Positions 1 through 6,826 are shown, numbered from the stretch's first letter. The stretch: DNA of 12,466 bases from an uncultured Campylobacter sp. (GCF_905373215.1 NZ_CAJPRT010000032.1:1-12466); one strand, 5' to 3'. Notes: a model not told the origin generated them from the sequence alone. Made by a program: numbers and translations.

Positions 1-172
1 GCCCCCGCTACGGCAAAATTTTAAACTTAGAGTTTTGAATTTATCCTTAAATTTGAGGGGTTGTGCGAAATTCATAAAAAATTCACCTTATGTGCGGACG
101 AGCGAGCTTTGAAATTCCAAAATTCCTAGAATTTCGCTAAAATTGCGGGCAAATTTTAAAAAAGGCGAAATT

Positions 173-1231
173 TTGACTATTTATGATTTGGAGCGCCTGA
201 GGCTGGATGCGAAAAAGCACGTGGAGCAGCTAAAGTTTATCGTCGTCGTAAGCACGATCGTCTTATTTGCGGTGTTCGGCGCTATCGCGTATTTCGCAGA
301 TAGGCAGGGCGCGCAGAGCTTTAGCGCAACGATGCTCGTGTTGTTGGCGGTCGCCTCGCTCGCCGTAAGCCTGCGCGAGGTCCACCTGAACGGCTGGCAA
401 AAGGATCTCATCGGCACGGAAAATATCTTAAAGTTCGGCGCGGTCGCGATCTCGTTTTTGATCTTCAAATACTCCGCGGCCTTACCGCAGACGTTGATAG
501 GCTTGGCCGCGGTCGCGCTCACGGTGTGGCTAGCGGCGCGGCTTTATGCGCTCGGCGTAAGAAGCGCGCAAGATATCTTTACCGGGCGATACCGCCAAAG
601 CTACAAGCAGCACTATCTGGCGCCTTTCGTGCGCGAGCTTGGCTACGAATACGTCTCCTACGGCAGCGTGCCGTTTTGGCGCGTGGTGCAGAGCGATCTG
701 TTCGAGTTTATCGAAAATCTGCGCGGCAACGACCGCGTGGGCGGCGCGTGGCAGGGGGTGAGCTTCGAGTTTAGCGACGTGAGCTTTTTCCATCAAAATT
801 TGCAGCACGAGCTCGTGGGGGCGTTTTTCGTAGCGGAATTTAACAAACGCATCATCGCGCCCGTTTTCATCTATCCGCGCGAGATACAAAACAAACAGCA
901 CGTAGGTCTAAAGCCCGTTGCGATGGATAACGTGGAGTTTGCCGCGCGCTACAAGGTGCTAAGCGATGAGCCGCAAAACGCGATGTACGTGCTAACCCCT
1001 GCATTTATGGAGCGATTTTTGGCGGTGGGCGACGCGCTCGGGGCGCAGATTTGGGCGAGTATCAGAGAGCGGCGGATCCATATTTTCGTGCACACCGGGC
1101 GCGATAATTTCGAGCCTAGCGTCTATGAAAGCGTGCTGCGCCGCGACCCCGCAGGCGAGATAAAGAGTGAAATTTTAAACTTTTTGAGTATCGTTAAAAT
1201 TTTAAAACTGAACGTAAGGATTTGGATTTAG
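173..1231 (+). CDS. DUF3137-type membrane protein
   Basis: Predicted inner-membrane protein of about 352 aa. The N-terminal part is mostly hydrophobic, with likely membrane segments near residues 22-41, 52-68, 86-100 and 104-125 (two hairpins). A soluble C-terminal domain follows from about residue 140. Its late part, 'YVLTPAFMERF' followed by an Ile/Ala-rich strand pattern and 'HTGRDNFEPS', resembles the DUF3137 family, whose function is unknown. I place the start at the TTG at 173 because AAAGG lies 7 nt upstream and the protein then begins MTIYDLERLRLDAKK, a short charged segment leading into the first helix. The same frame is open from another TTG at 143, which has no clear ribosome site. 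Base composition is about 50% GC, like the housekeeping genes here. It faces the next gene tail to tail with 88 bp between. The family call comes from pattern memory; no enzymatic role is visible. Confidence 0.75.
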   Translation: MTIYDLERLRLDAKKHVEQLKFIVVVSTIVLFAVFGAIAYFADRQGAQSFSATMLVLLAVASLAVSLREVHLNGWQKDLIGTENILKFGAVAISFLIFKYSAALPQTLIGLAAVALTVWLAARLYALGVRSAQDIFTGRYRQSYKQHYLAPFVRELGYEYVSYGSVPFWRVVQSDLFEFIENLRGNDRVGGAWQGVSFEFSDVSFFHQNLQHELVGAFFVAEFNKRIIAPVFIYPREIQNKQHVGLKPVAMDNVEFAARYKVLSDEPQNAMYVLTPAFMERFLAVGDALGAQIWASIRERRIHIFVHTGRDNFEPSVYESVLRRDPAGEIKSEILNFLSIVKILKLNVRIWI

Positions 1232-1319
1232 GCGAGTGAGTTCGGCTAGATAAAATTTATAGATTTTTGCGGCAAACCGAGCGTCAATCATCTAGGCTTA
1301 TACTTGCAGCTTTATGGTT

Positions 1320-2021
1320 TTAAGCAAACAGATAATTCTTTTTGATGTAGTCGATATCTATATTTTTCTGCAAAAAATACTCTTTGATATCGTTGTAAAT
1401 TTTATCATTGTAGATGTAAATAAGATAGTATCTTGGTAAAATATTGTGATATCCGGGGTTGGTCGTAGGTTCGGCGACCCTTATAAACGGCAGAGCTCTA
1501 AAGCCTTTGAGATTTTTATTCACCGATAGATAAAATATAAAATTTAAGAAAAATCCCCATAGATAGATAAAAAATATTATCTCTAAAAGCTCCCATTTCA
1601 GAGCTATGAGTCCCAGTATCGTAAGAGATAAATTGCAGATATACTGTAAAATTTCTGAGCTAATAAATACGTCAATCGAAAAGCTCCTTCGCAGTTTGTC
1701 AAATTCTACTTTGCAAAATCTCTTAACGACGCCGTTTTCGACAAATTCTATATATCTATCCGTAAACCTTATTTGTTGCTTGCTACGAATTAACTTAAAG
1801 ATACATATCGCAATAAGAATCCCTAATATTACCAAATTCATAACTACGCCTTTTGGCGAACATAGAGATCCGCATTCCATAAAATCTTGTATTATAGCTA
1901 TCGTTAAGACGGGAAATAACAATACCAAATACCAAGCGATCGCAAAAAATTTTTCATAGCCGTTTATGACTAACGGCTCTTTGTCGTAGTCTCTGGATGA
2001 AATTTTAAAATTTTCAGGCAT
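1320..2021 (-). CDS. Hypothetical membrane protein, low GC, possible bacterial PH-like domain
   Basis: Protein of 233 aa starting at ATG 2021, not recognised. Likely membrane segments lie near residues 25-45 and 60-78 and again around 128-166 (two further helices). Between them sits a soluble stretch at about 82-120 with the strand pattern 'IRFTDRYIEFVENGVVKRF' and then 'FDKLRRSF'. This is reminiscent of the PH-like (YcxB-type) folds found in small bacterial membrane proteins, but that is a guess. The C-terminus is Tyr- and Lys-rich and hydrophilic. The gene is visibly AT-rich (some 60-base lines fall to about 25-35% GC) and uses AT-ending codons, unlike the ~50% GC genes on either side, which suggests recent acquisition. 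The ribosome site is weak (GAGATACAAAG just before the ATG). It stands alone, with a repeat field upstream and a convergent gene downstream. Confidence 0.65.
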   Translation of the reverse strand: MPENFKISSRDYDKEPLVINGYEKFFAIAWYLVLLFPVLTIAIIQDFMECGSLCSPKGVVMNLVILGILIAICIFKLIRSKQQIRFTDRYIEFVENGVVKRFCKVEFDKLRRSFSIDVFISSEILQYICNLSLTILGLIALKWELLEIIFFIYLWGFFLNFIFYLSVNKNLKGFRALPFIRVAEPTTNPGYHNILPRYYLIYIYNDKIYNDIKEYFLQKNIDIDYIKKNYLFA

Positions 2022-2144
2022 CTTTGTATCTCAATCAAAGCGCGATATGTTTGGTTGGCACGACGGAATTTATCTTAAATCCGTAAGGGCGGCGTACAGG
2101 CATATTGGCACACAGGCGATGCGGCAAATAATCCACTATCCGCC

Positions 2145-2535
2145 GTAGTACGGCTCGCAAAACCGCGTCACAGCTCAAAATCAAAACCCGTCTTGCAAAA
2201 GCAAATCCGCGGCTCGTAAATCCGCGGTCTGCAAAATCCATAGTTCGTAAAATTATGCCGTGCCGTCGGTTCATAAAATCGCAGTTTGAAAACCACGCCG
2301 CAAAGCCAGCTCAAAATCACGCCCTGCAAAAACCGCGCCGTGCTGCTAGTCTGCAAAACGCGCCTCTTAAAGCGTAAAAAACCGCGGCGCCCCGCTAACT
2401 CGTAAAATTTTGGCTCGCTAAAGTCGCGCTGCGCCGCGGGCTGATAAATCACGGCTCGCATAAACGCAGCACAATACGCGCAAAAATAAAATCCGCGGCT
2501 TGCAAAATCAAGCCGCAGCATTCAAAAGCGAGCTT
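2145..2535. repeat. Field of degenerate ~15-16 bp repeats, no gene
   Basis: The 512 bases between the hypothetical membrane gene and the LysM gene hold no convincing gene. From about 2145 to 2535 the DNA is built from imperfect copies of a short word resembling GCTCGTAAAATCCGCGG on the plus strand. I count about 17 anchors, spaced roughly 15-16 or 25 bases apart. Examples are GGCTCGTAAATCCGCGG near 2211, CTGCAAAATCC near 2229, GTTCGTAAAATT near 2243, GGTTCATAAAATCGCA near 2268, GCTCAAAATCACGCC near 2309, CTCGTAAAATTTTGG near 2399 and GGCTTGCAAAATC near 2497. Minus-strand open frames here translate to Phe/Arg/Cys-rich peptides that simply echo the repeat (recurring 'FYEP', 'RGF'), so I do not call genes. 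2022-2144 shows nothing recognisable. Confidence 0.6.
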
Positions 2536-2956
2536 AAGCTTTTGGAATTCTAATCTTCTGCCCCGGATAGATGAGGTTCGCGTCCTTGATAACCTCGCGG
2601 TTGGCGTCGAAAATAATCTTGTATTTATTCGCGTCGCCGTAGAATCTCTTCGCGATTTTAGATAGGTTATCGCCCTTCACGATGGTGTAGTAGTTCTCGG
2701 CGCTATCCTCTCTAATGCCCTCGATCTGCACGTTTTTAATGCCTGCGGTGTTGCCCGCGATGAGGGCTGCTTTTTCGAGAGTTTCCTTATCTGCGTTGCC
2801 GCTGATTTTGACGGTGTCGCCCTGCACCTCGACCTCTAGCCCCTCTACCGGCGTCGAGCTGAGATTGGTGGCGATCTCGTCTTTTACGTGCTTAGCGTCA
2901 TCGCCTAGACCTAGTAGTTTCTTGCCTGCTTCGGCTACGAATGAAAGTAAACCCAT
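2534..2956 (-). CDS. kbp: BON-LysM protein, Kbp/YgaU-like
   Basis: Small protein of 140 aa that closely follows the plan of E. coli Kbp (YgaU, 149 aa), a cytoplasmic potassium-binding protein. It opens with the shared 'MGLLSFVAEAGKKL' (E. coli MGLFNFVKDAGEKL). A BON domain follows at about residues 22-80, including 'VKISGNADKETLEKAALIAGN' with the following 'AGIKNVQ'. The end is a LysM domain at about 89-138, 'YTIVKGDNLSKIAKRFYG' through 'IYPGQKIRIP'. There is no signal peptide, consistent with a cytoplasmic location despite the LysM fold. The ATG at 2956 is well supported by AAGGAG (minus strand, 2968-2963) 6 nt upstream. The length agrees with the family. It lies about 200 bp downstream of the CLC gene on the same strand but has its own candidate promoter, so the two may be independent. 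The potassium-binding role is transferred from E. coli and untested here. Confidence 0.85.
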   Translation of the reverse strand: MGLLSFVAEAGKKLLGLGDDAKHVKDEIATNLSSTPVEGLEVEVQGDTVKISGNADKETLEKAALIAGNTAGIKNVQIEGIREDSAENYYTIVKGDNLSKIAKRFYGDANKYKIIFDANREVIKDANLIYPGQKIRIPKA

Positions 2957-2984
2957 TGTTTTCTCCTTTGGTTAAAGTGGCGAA

Positions 2985-2990
2985 ATTTTA
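2985..2990 (-). promoter_or_regulatory. Candidate -10 box for the kbp-like gene
   Basis: Reading the minus strand, TAAAAT (2990 to 2985) lies about 30 nt upstream of the ATG. It sits in an A/T-rich stretch typical of Campylobacter sigma-70 promoters, which often lack a clear -35 box, and would give a leader of roughly 20 nt. Such words are common in this genome, so support is modest. Confidence 0.35.
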
Positions 2991-3155
2991 TCTTAAATTT
3001 ACCAACGATCAGCTTAGACGCATATCCTTACGGCTCCGCCCTAGCCCAATGATGCAACCTACTGCGCTCACTCTATGCGCGACGGCAGGTTTTCAGACCA
3101 TCATCGCCGCGCCCATCGATTCAGATTTGCAGCGTATGAATTATAAGCGTTGCGA

Positions 3156-4358
3156 CTACGCTAAATTTTTCGTCAGTAAATTTCTAGCGATCACAGCACA
3201 TACGATGCTAAAAACGACGACCGAATATGAGTTGAGATTTAGCCCGCAAAATCCTGCACTTAGGGCAAAGGCGCAAAGCGGCGCGTTTAAGTTGATCGCT
3301 AAAAAGGCAGCCCCTCCGCAAACCCCCGCTGCGCTTAGGCTAATAGGTAGAATTTCGCCGATCGCAAATCCAACGCATAGCCCCAAAACTGCGCCCAGCG
3401 CGAAGCTTGGCGTTAGCGTGCCGCCATATCCGCCGCAGCGAAAGATCATCAAAATGCAAAATGCCTTGCAAAGCAAGATCGCAAGCAAATAGGAGCTGAA
3501 GGATGTGGAGTTGAAAGCAAACTGCGCTGCGGAGCGCCCGTTACCTAAAATTTCTGGTACGTATGCGCCGATCGCCGCGGTAAGTAAAAACGCAAGCGGC
3601 AGCGTAAGCGCGATTTTAAGGCTTTTTATGCGCAGCTTTTCGCACAAGCGCACTCCGTCTTGAAAGTATTTCGCCGCGACCCCCGTGACAAGTCCGATTA
3701 GCGCCGCTGCGAGTAAATTCTGTGGGGTAGGGGCGAAGTTCGAAACTGCGTAATAAATTTCTTTTGAAGCTCCGAATTCCGCTGTAGCTGTAGCCACCGC
3801 ACTAGTGGCAAAGGCGCACAAAATCGCTCGAGTATCGAAGCTTTTAAGCAAAATTTCTAGGCTAAAGAGCGCGCCCGCTAACGGGACGTTATATGCAGCG
3901 CCCAGTCCCGCTCCCGCGCCGCATGCGACAAATAGCCGGAGCTCGTCTCCGCCGATATTTAAGGCGCGGCAGATTTCAGCCGCAAACAAGCCGCCCAGCT
4001 CGCGCGGAGCAGCCTCACTGCCTACCGGTGCGCCCAGAGCGATGGCTACTAGCTGCAAAACAGAGTGGATTAAATTTTGCCAAAACGGCGGATTTTGCCC
4101 ATCCATCATCGAAGCTACATTTAAAAAAGGTTTTAGTCTCATCAGCATAATTCTAATTAAAGTTACGATTGCGCCGGCTGCGAGGACGCTAAGAAAGCAC
4201 CTAAGCGCAGTGGTTTGCTCCGTGATAATGTGAAATTCCTCATCATTATGCCCGAAAGCAAAAGTTTCAATTTCGTTTATGCCGAAGTTTAAGAGCCCTG
4301 CGCAAAGTCCCATTATAACGCCTATCGCAAGGATCGCTAGAAAGAATTTAGTACTCAA
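3156..4358 (-). CDS. CLC-family chloride channel/antiporter, divergent pore
   Basis: Multi-helix inner-membrane protein of 400 aa from the CLC anion channel/transporter family. Family landmarks are 'LGAPVGSEAAPRELGGLF' (residues 109-125, the place of GREGP with gating Glu as E115), 'CGAGAGLGAAYNVPLAGALFSLE' in two overlapping pieces at 146-168, and 'GGTLTPSFALGAVLG' (312-326, the place of GGIFAP). Several canonical features differ. No GSGIP-type loop with the chloride-binding Ser is seen near residues 80-92. The internal proton glutamate (E203 in E. coli ClcA) aligns with Ile169. The protein ends before the helix carrying the inner-gate Tyr445. It is shorter than E. coli ClcA (473 aa) and has no CBS domains. 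The TTG start at 4358 is preceded by AAGG and a TATAAT box. The family is secure. Channel versus antiporter, and the ion carried, are open. Confidence 0.88.
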   Translation of the reverse strand: MSTKFFLAILAIGVIMGLCAGLLNFGINEIETFAFGHNDEEFHIITEQTTALRCFLSVLAAGAIVTLIRIMLMRLKPFLNVASMMDGQNPPFWQNLIHSVLQLVAIALGAPVGSEAAPRELGGLFAAEICRALNIGGDELRLFVACGAGAGLGAAYNVPLAGALFSLEILLKSFDTRAILCAFATSAVATATAEFGASKEIYYAVSNFAPTPQNLLAAALIGLVTGVAAKYFQDGVRLCEKLRIKSLKIALTLPLAFLLTAAIGAYVPEILGNGRSAAQFAFNSTSFSSYLLAILLCKAFCILMIFRCGGYGGTLTPSFALGAVLGLCVGFAIGEILPISLSAAGVCGGAAFLAINLNAPLCAFALSAGFCGLNLNSYSVVVFSIVCAVIARNLLTKNLA

Positions 4359-4381
4359 AATATGCCTTTTTGAAACGCATA

Positions 4382-4387
4382 ATTATA
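4382..4387 (-). promoter_or_regulatory. Candidate -10 box for the CLC gene
   Basis: On the minus strand a perfect TATAAT (4387 to 4382) lies 23 bases upstream of the TTG start, preceded by a T/A-rich tract. It would give a leader of about 17 nt containing the AAGG ribosome site. Its position and exact match make it one of the better promoter candidates here. Confidence 0.45.
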
Positions 4388-4435
4388 TAAAATTTTAGCT
4401 TTAAAAAATCCTTATCATGCGTATAAAAGCAGCTA

Positions 4436-4885
4436 AAACGCGAGTAAAATTTAAAACAATGGCTAGGAATTTATATCGTCTCTGTGAGTAAAATTTTGCG
4501 CGAAATTCTATGAAGCTTAGGCAGGTTCGGAATTTTATTTACGTTAATTGCGCGAGTAAAATTTACGTAGATTTTATATCGCGCGTAGAAAATTTAGTAA
4601 AATTTCGCCTCGCGCGGGAGGATAAAATTCTTTTTGAAATTTCTTGCCGCGAAGGCAGGCGAAATTCTACATAAAATTTAAATATATCCGAGCGGATAAA
4701 ATTTTAAATTGAATAAGCGAGAAAATTTTGCAGAGGACGCGTGAAATTTCGCGCAAAATTCCAATTTGCGAAAGAGGGCAAAATTCCGCGTAGAATTCCG
4801 ATCTGCGTAAGCGAGCGAAATCTCGCGTTAAATTCTAAGCCGCGAGGCTAAGCAAAATTATGCGCGGAATTTTAATTTGCATGAG
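4436..4885. repeat. Array of degenerate ~37-bp units filling the intergenic space
   Basis: The 571 bases between the 180-aa gene and the CLC gene contain no gene. From about 4436 to 4885 the sequence is a run of imperfect units of roughly 30-39 bases. Each has two A/T cores (RAAATT and AAATTY) framed by GCG-rich joints. The clearest four units are nearly equal in length: 4735-4770, 4771-4807, 4808-4844 and 4845-4881 (36, 37, 37, 37 bases). They align without large gaps as purine-rich GCGNGC, then RAAATT, CGCG, RAATTC and YAATTTGCG. Earlier units, such as about 4617-4650 and 4651-4690, fit with small indels. Several units are near self-complementary, for example CGCAAAATT-CC-AATTTGCG, so they could fold into hairpins. 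It lies 3' of the ribA operon and 5' of the CLC promoter. Confidence 0.65.
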
Positions 4886-4904
4886 TCATAGGAATTTTAT
4901 ACCC

Positions 4905-4918
4905 GCGAATAAATTCGC
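4905..4918. terminator. Small inverted repeat just past the ribA operon; weak terminator candidate
   Basis: GCGAAT-AA-ATTCGC is a perfect 6-bp inverted repeat starting 12 bases downstream of the stop codon of the last operon gene (minus strand). There is no clean U-run after it, so a role as an intrinsic terminator is uncertain. It may equally be the last piece of the adjacent repeat array. Confidence 0.25.
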
Positions 4919-4929
4919 TTAGGATTTTG

Positions 4930-5472
4930 CTATTTTTTCCAGATATCGTCATTTTTACCAGCTGCGGGTGCGCTTAGCTTCTTATCTAGGGCCGAAATTT
5001 TATCCGCGAGCTTTTGCGCGCCGCCGAAAATTTCATCTTTTTTCGGAAGTCCGAAGTGAAATTTAGAGCCCACGCTGTCTCCGATGCTTGCAAGTAGCGA
5101 TTTGGGCGCGTTTGCGATCGCGTCTTTAAAAATCGCCGCATCGATACCGAGCTCGGCTAGGCCTTTTAACGCCCGCGCAGAGCCGATAAACATCGCAATC
5201 TTGGCGTCGAATAAATAATCGTTTGCCAGCTTTTGTGCGGCCGCGGCTGATTTTTTATCCACGACGATGAAGCGCGCGCCTGCGCCGTTTGCGAGTAAAA
5301 TTTCATTTATATCGTTCGTAATAACGCTAAATTTTTTCTGCGCCTTTTGCGCCGCGGCGATGAGCTTGTCGTTAAATTTAAAGAGCAGATTGTCGTATTT
5401 GAAAACTTCGTCGCCGTTTTTGATGAGATACAGCGGCTCGTAGGGCACGAGCGCGTGGCCTAGGATGATCAT
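4930..5472 (-). CDS. Conserved-operon hypothetical protein, 180 aa
   Basis: I do not recognise this protein. It is soluble, Ala/Lys-rich and about 180 aa, with no signal peptide or membrane helix. The pattern of short hydrophobic strands and helices ('FSVITNDINEILLANGAGARFIVVD' in two pieces at about 48-72, then 'AKIAMFIGSARALKGLAELGIDAAIF' likewise at about 90-115) suggests an alternating alpha/beta fold, and the last 35 residues are charged and probably flexible. I use ATG 5472 rather than the open-frame start 36 bases upstream. That ATG overlaps the preceding stop codon as ATGA and has AAGGGG 6-7 nt before it. It is the fourth gene of the ribA-rsmG operon and therefore probably translationally coupled. 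No catalytic motif is evident and no function can be assigned. Confidence 0.75.
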   Translation of the reverse strand: MIILGHALVPYEPLYLIKNGDEVFKYDNLLFKFNDKLIAAAQKAQKKFSVITNDINEILLANGAGARFIVVDKKSAAAAQKLANDYLFDAKIAMFIGSARALKGLAELGIDAAIFKDAIANAPKSLLASIGDSVGSKFHFGLPKKDEIFGGAQKLADKISALDKKLSAPAAGKNDDIWKK

Positions 5473-5675
5473 TTGCCGCCCCTTAGTTTGGCTTCGCAGG
5501 ATTTGCAAAGGCGCTTTTTATCGCGCAGAGCAAGCTCGTCATTGCTAAAGTACGTCCCGCACTCGTCGCACGCCAAAAGCTCGGTCGCATCGTCCTTTTT
5601 CTTTATGCGAAATCTAGGCACTATCAAAAAATATATGAGCGCCGCGATAACGGCGACGGCTAGAATTTTTCCCAT
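5469..5675 (-). CDS. Small PP0621-like membrane protein with two CXXC motifs
   Basis: A 68-aa protein with one N-terminal membrane helix (about residues 4-20, 'ILAVAVIAALIYFLIVPRF'). A basic linker and a short cytosolic zinc-ribbon-like tail follow, with C36-X2-C39 and C57-X2-C60, spaced to bind one metal ion. This architecture resembles the PP0621 family of small proteins, whose function is unknown; I recall such a protein next to gidB in related epsilonproteobacteria. The ATG at 5675 shares its A with the rsmG stop (TAATG), and AAGGGG precedes it, so it is almost certainly read by coupling from rsmG. The next gene overlaps its stop by 4 bases. Family assignment is moderate; expression as a real gene is well supported by the overlaps and the ribosome site. 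Confidence 0.75.
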   Translation of the reverse strand: MGKILAVAVIAALIYFLIVPRFRIKKKDDATELLACDECGTYFSNDELALRDKKRLCKSCEAKLRGGK

Positions 5676-6253
5676 TATTTTACCCCTTTGATTACTAAAA
5701 ATTTTCTATTTTTCAAAGCGTTTTCGCCGCTAAAAATTTCGCAGCTCGCGCCTGCAAACTCCTTGCGGAATTTCACCGCTTCCGTCTCTGCGCCCGAGCC
5801 TTTGTAGAGCAAAAACGTAGTGTTTTGATCGTAAAAGCCGCGGCAAATTTCAATTAAGCTTTGCGCGCTCATTAGCGCTCGTGAGCTTATCAGATCGGCG
5901 CGTAGCTTTGCGCCGTCCTGCACGCGCTCGGCGTGGATTTTTATGTTAGATAGCGCTAGGCTAACCTTCGCGTAGGTTAGAAACGCCGCTTTTTTTTGAT
6001 TTGGTTCAAACAGATGCCACTCGCACAGCGGCAGCGCGAGCGCCAAAAATAGCCCGGGAAAGCCCGCCCCCGAGCCGATGTCGCACGCGATGCGCGGATA
6101 GCGCGGTATGAACTCCGCTCCGCTTAGGCTGTCGCGTACCACCGTGTCCAAATCCTCGTAATTCGTGAGGCTATGGACGCGGTTAAATTTTTGTAGGCAG
6201 GCTTTAAATTTAGCTACCTGCTCGCCAAAGCTCTCGCCGGGCGCAAGCTTCAC
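5675..6253 (-). CDS. rsmG: 16S rRNA (guanine-527-N7)-methyltransferase RsmG
   Basis: Cytosolic SAM-dependent methyltransferase of 192 aa, formerly GidB, which makes the m7G527 modification of 16S rRNA. The SAM-binding loop is 'CDIGSGAGFPGLFLAL' at residues 57-72. Acidic strand end 'LFEPNQKKAAFL' follows at 81-92, and 'SSRAL' at 123-127 is the conserved RsmG motif near the active site. 'FNRVHSLTNYEDLD' at 23-36 matches the family's substrate-facing N-terminus (FN..hNLT). Length is close to that of campylobacter RsmG proteins. The start is GTG 6253, which overlaps the ribA stop as GTGA; no better upstream start exists and the N-terminus is compatible with the family. It is the second gene of the ribA operon and probably depends on translational coupling. 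In other bacteria loss of RsmG gives low-level streptomycin resistance. Confidence 0.93.
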   Translation of the reverse strand: MKLAPGESFGEQVAKFKACLQKFNRVHSLTNYEDLDTVVRDSLSGAEFIPRYPRIACDIGSGAGFPGLFLALALPLCEWHLFEPNQKKAAFLTYAKVSLALSNIKIHAERVQDGAKLRADLISSRALMSAQSLIEICRGFYDQNTTFLLYKGSGAETEAVKFRKEFAGASCEIFSGENALKNRKFLVIKGVK

Positions 6254-6810
6254 AGCAGATGCCCCATCTGCTCTTTTTTGACGCGCAGATAATTTTCGTT
6301 AAATTTATTAGGCGTGATGATTATCGGCACGCGCGCGACTACTTCGACTTTTAGATCGTGCAGCTTTTGCGGGTTGTTCGTAAGCAGATTTATGCGCGAA
6401 ATTCCAAAATGAGCGAGTATGAAATCCACGATCTCGTAGGTTCGCTCGTCCGCTTTGAAGCCGAGCTGATGGTTTGCTTCGATCGTATCGAGGCCCTGAT
6501 CTTGCAGCGCGTAGGCATTGATTTTATTAAAAAGCCCTATATTTCGCCCCTCTTGACGCAGATAGATCACCATGCCGCCATGCTCTTCGATATATTTTAG
6601 GCTCGCTTCGAGCTGTTCGCCGCAGTCGCACTTTAGGCTGCCGATCGCATCGCCGGTAAGGCACTCCGAGTGGATCCGCACGTTTACAATGCCCTCCAAA
6701 GGTTGCTTAAATATCACTAGATGCTCTTTCTCGCCTTGCTTAAACGACTGAACGCGGAAGCTTCCGAAGCGGGAGGGGAGATTTGCGACCTCTGAAATTT
6801 TTATATCCAT
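6250..6810 (-). CDS. ribA: GTP cyclohydrolase II RibA
   Basis: Cytosolic enzyme of 186 aa that converts GTP to 2,5-diamino-6-ribosylamino-pyrimidinone phosphate, formate and pyrophosphate, the first step of riboflavin synthesis. The zinc ligands are visible as C50, C61 and C63 in 'HSECLTGDAIGSLKCDCGEQL'. The active-site segment 'YLRQEGRNIGLFNKINAY' covers about residues 83-100. 'LGFKADERTYE' carries the catalytic Asp/Arg/Tyr region at about 116-126, and 'LLTNNPQKL' is at 142-150. It is a stand-alone GCH-II, not fused to RibB. ATG 6810 is the natural start; GGAG lies about 11 nt upstream, slightly far. It heads a four-gene minus-strand operon and is divergent from hemB. Its candidate -10 box lies inside an inverted repeat at 6827-6851, so both directions may share one regulator. 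Confidence 0.95.
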   Translation of the reverse strand: MDIKISEVANLPSRFGSFRVQSFKQGEKEHLVIFKQPLEGIVNVRIHSECLTGDAIGSLKCDCGEQLEASLKYIEEHGGMVIYLRQEGRNIGLFNKINAYALQDQGLDTIEANHQLGFKADERTYEIVDFILAHFGISRINLLTNNPQKLHDLKVEVVARVPIIITPNKFNENYLRVKKEQMGHLL

Positions 6811-6826
6811 GCTTAAATTTACTCCG

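Noticed and set aside
526..901. Open frames on both strands inside the DUF3137 gene (526-774 plus, 530-901 minus)
   Set aside because: Arg/Ala-rich shadows of a GC-rich coding region, without ribosome sites.
1232..1319. Bidirectional terminator between the convergent genes
   Set aside because: Only a 7-of-8 match (GGCTAGAT/ATCTAGGC) separated by about 40 bases and no T-run. Too weak to call.
2035..2521. Two overlapping minus-strand open frames (2035-2274 and 2168-2521) as small genes
   Set aside because: No ribosome sites, odd Phe/Arg/Cys-rich composition, and the peptides only mirror the underlying short DNA repeat.
3010..3155. Frameshifted C-terminal remainder of the CLC protein
   Set aside because: None of the three minus-strand frames after the CLC stop gives a CLC-like helix or the Tyr motif, and all are broken by stops. 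The short C-terminus seems real.
2941..3492. 183-aa plus-strand open frame
   Set aside because: It is antisense to the 3' end of the CLC gene and the start of the kbp-like gene. It has no ribosome site and reads as low-complexity basic peptide.
4436..4885. CRISPR array
   Set aside because: Units are divergent, directly abutting and lack unique spacers. No cas gene is present in the window.
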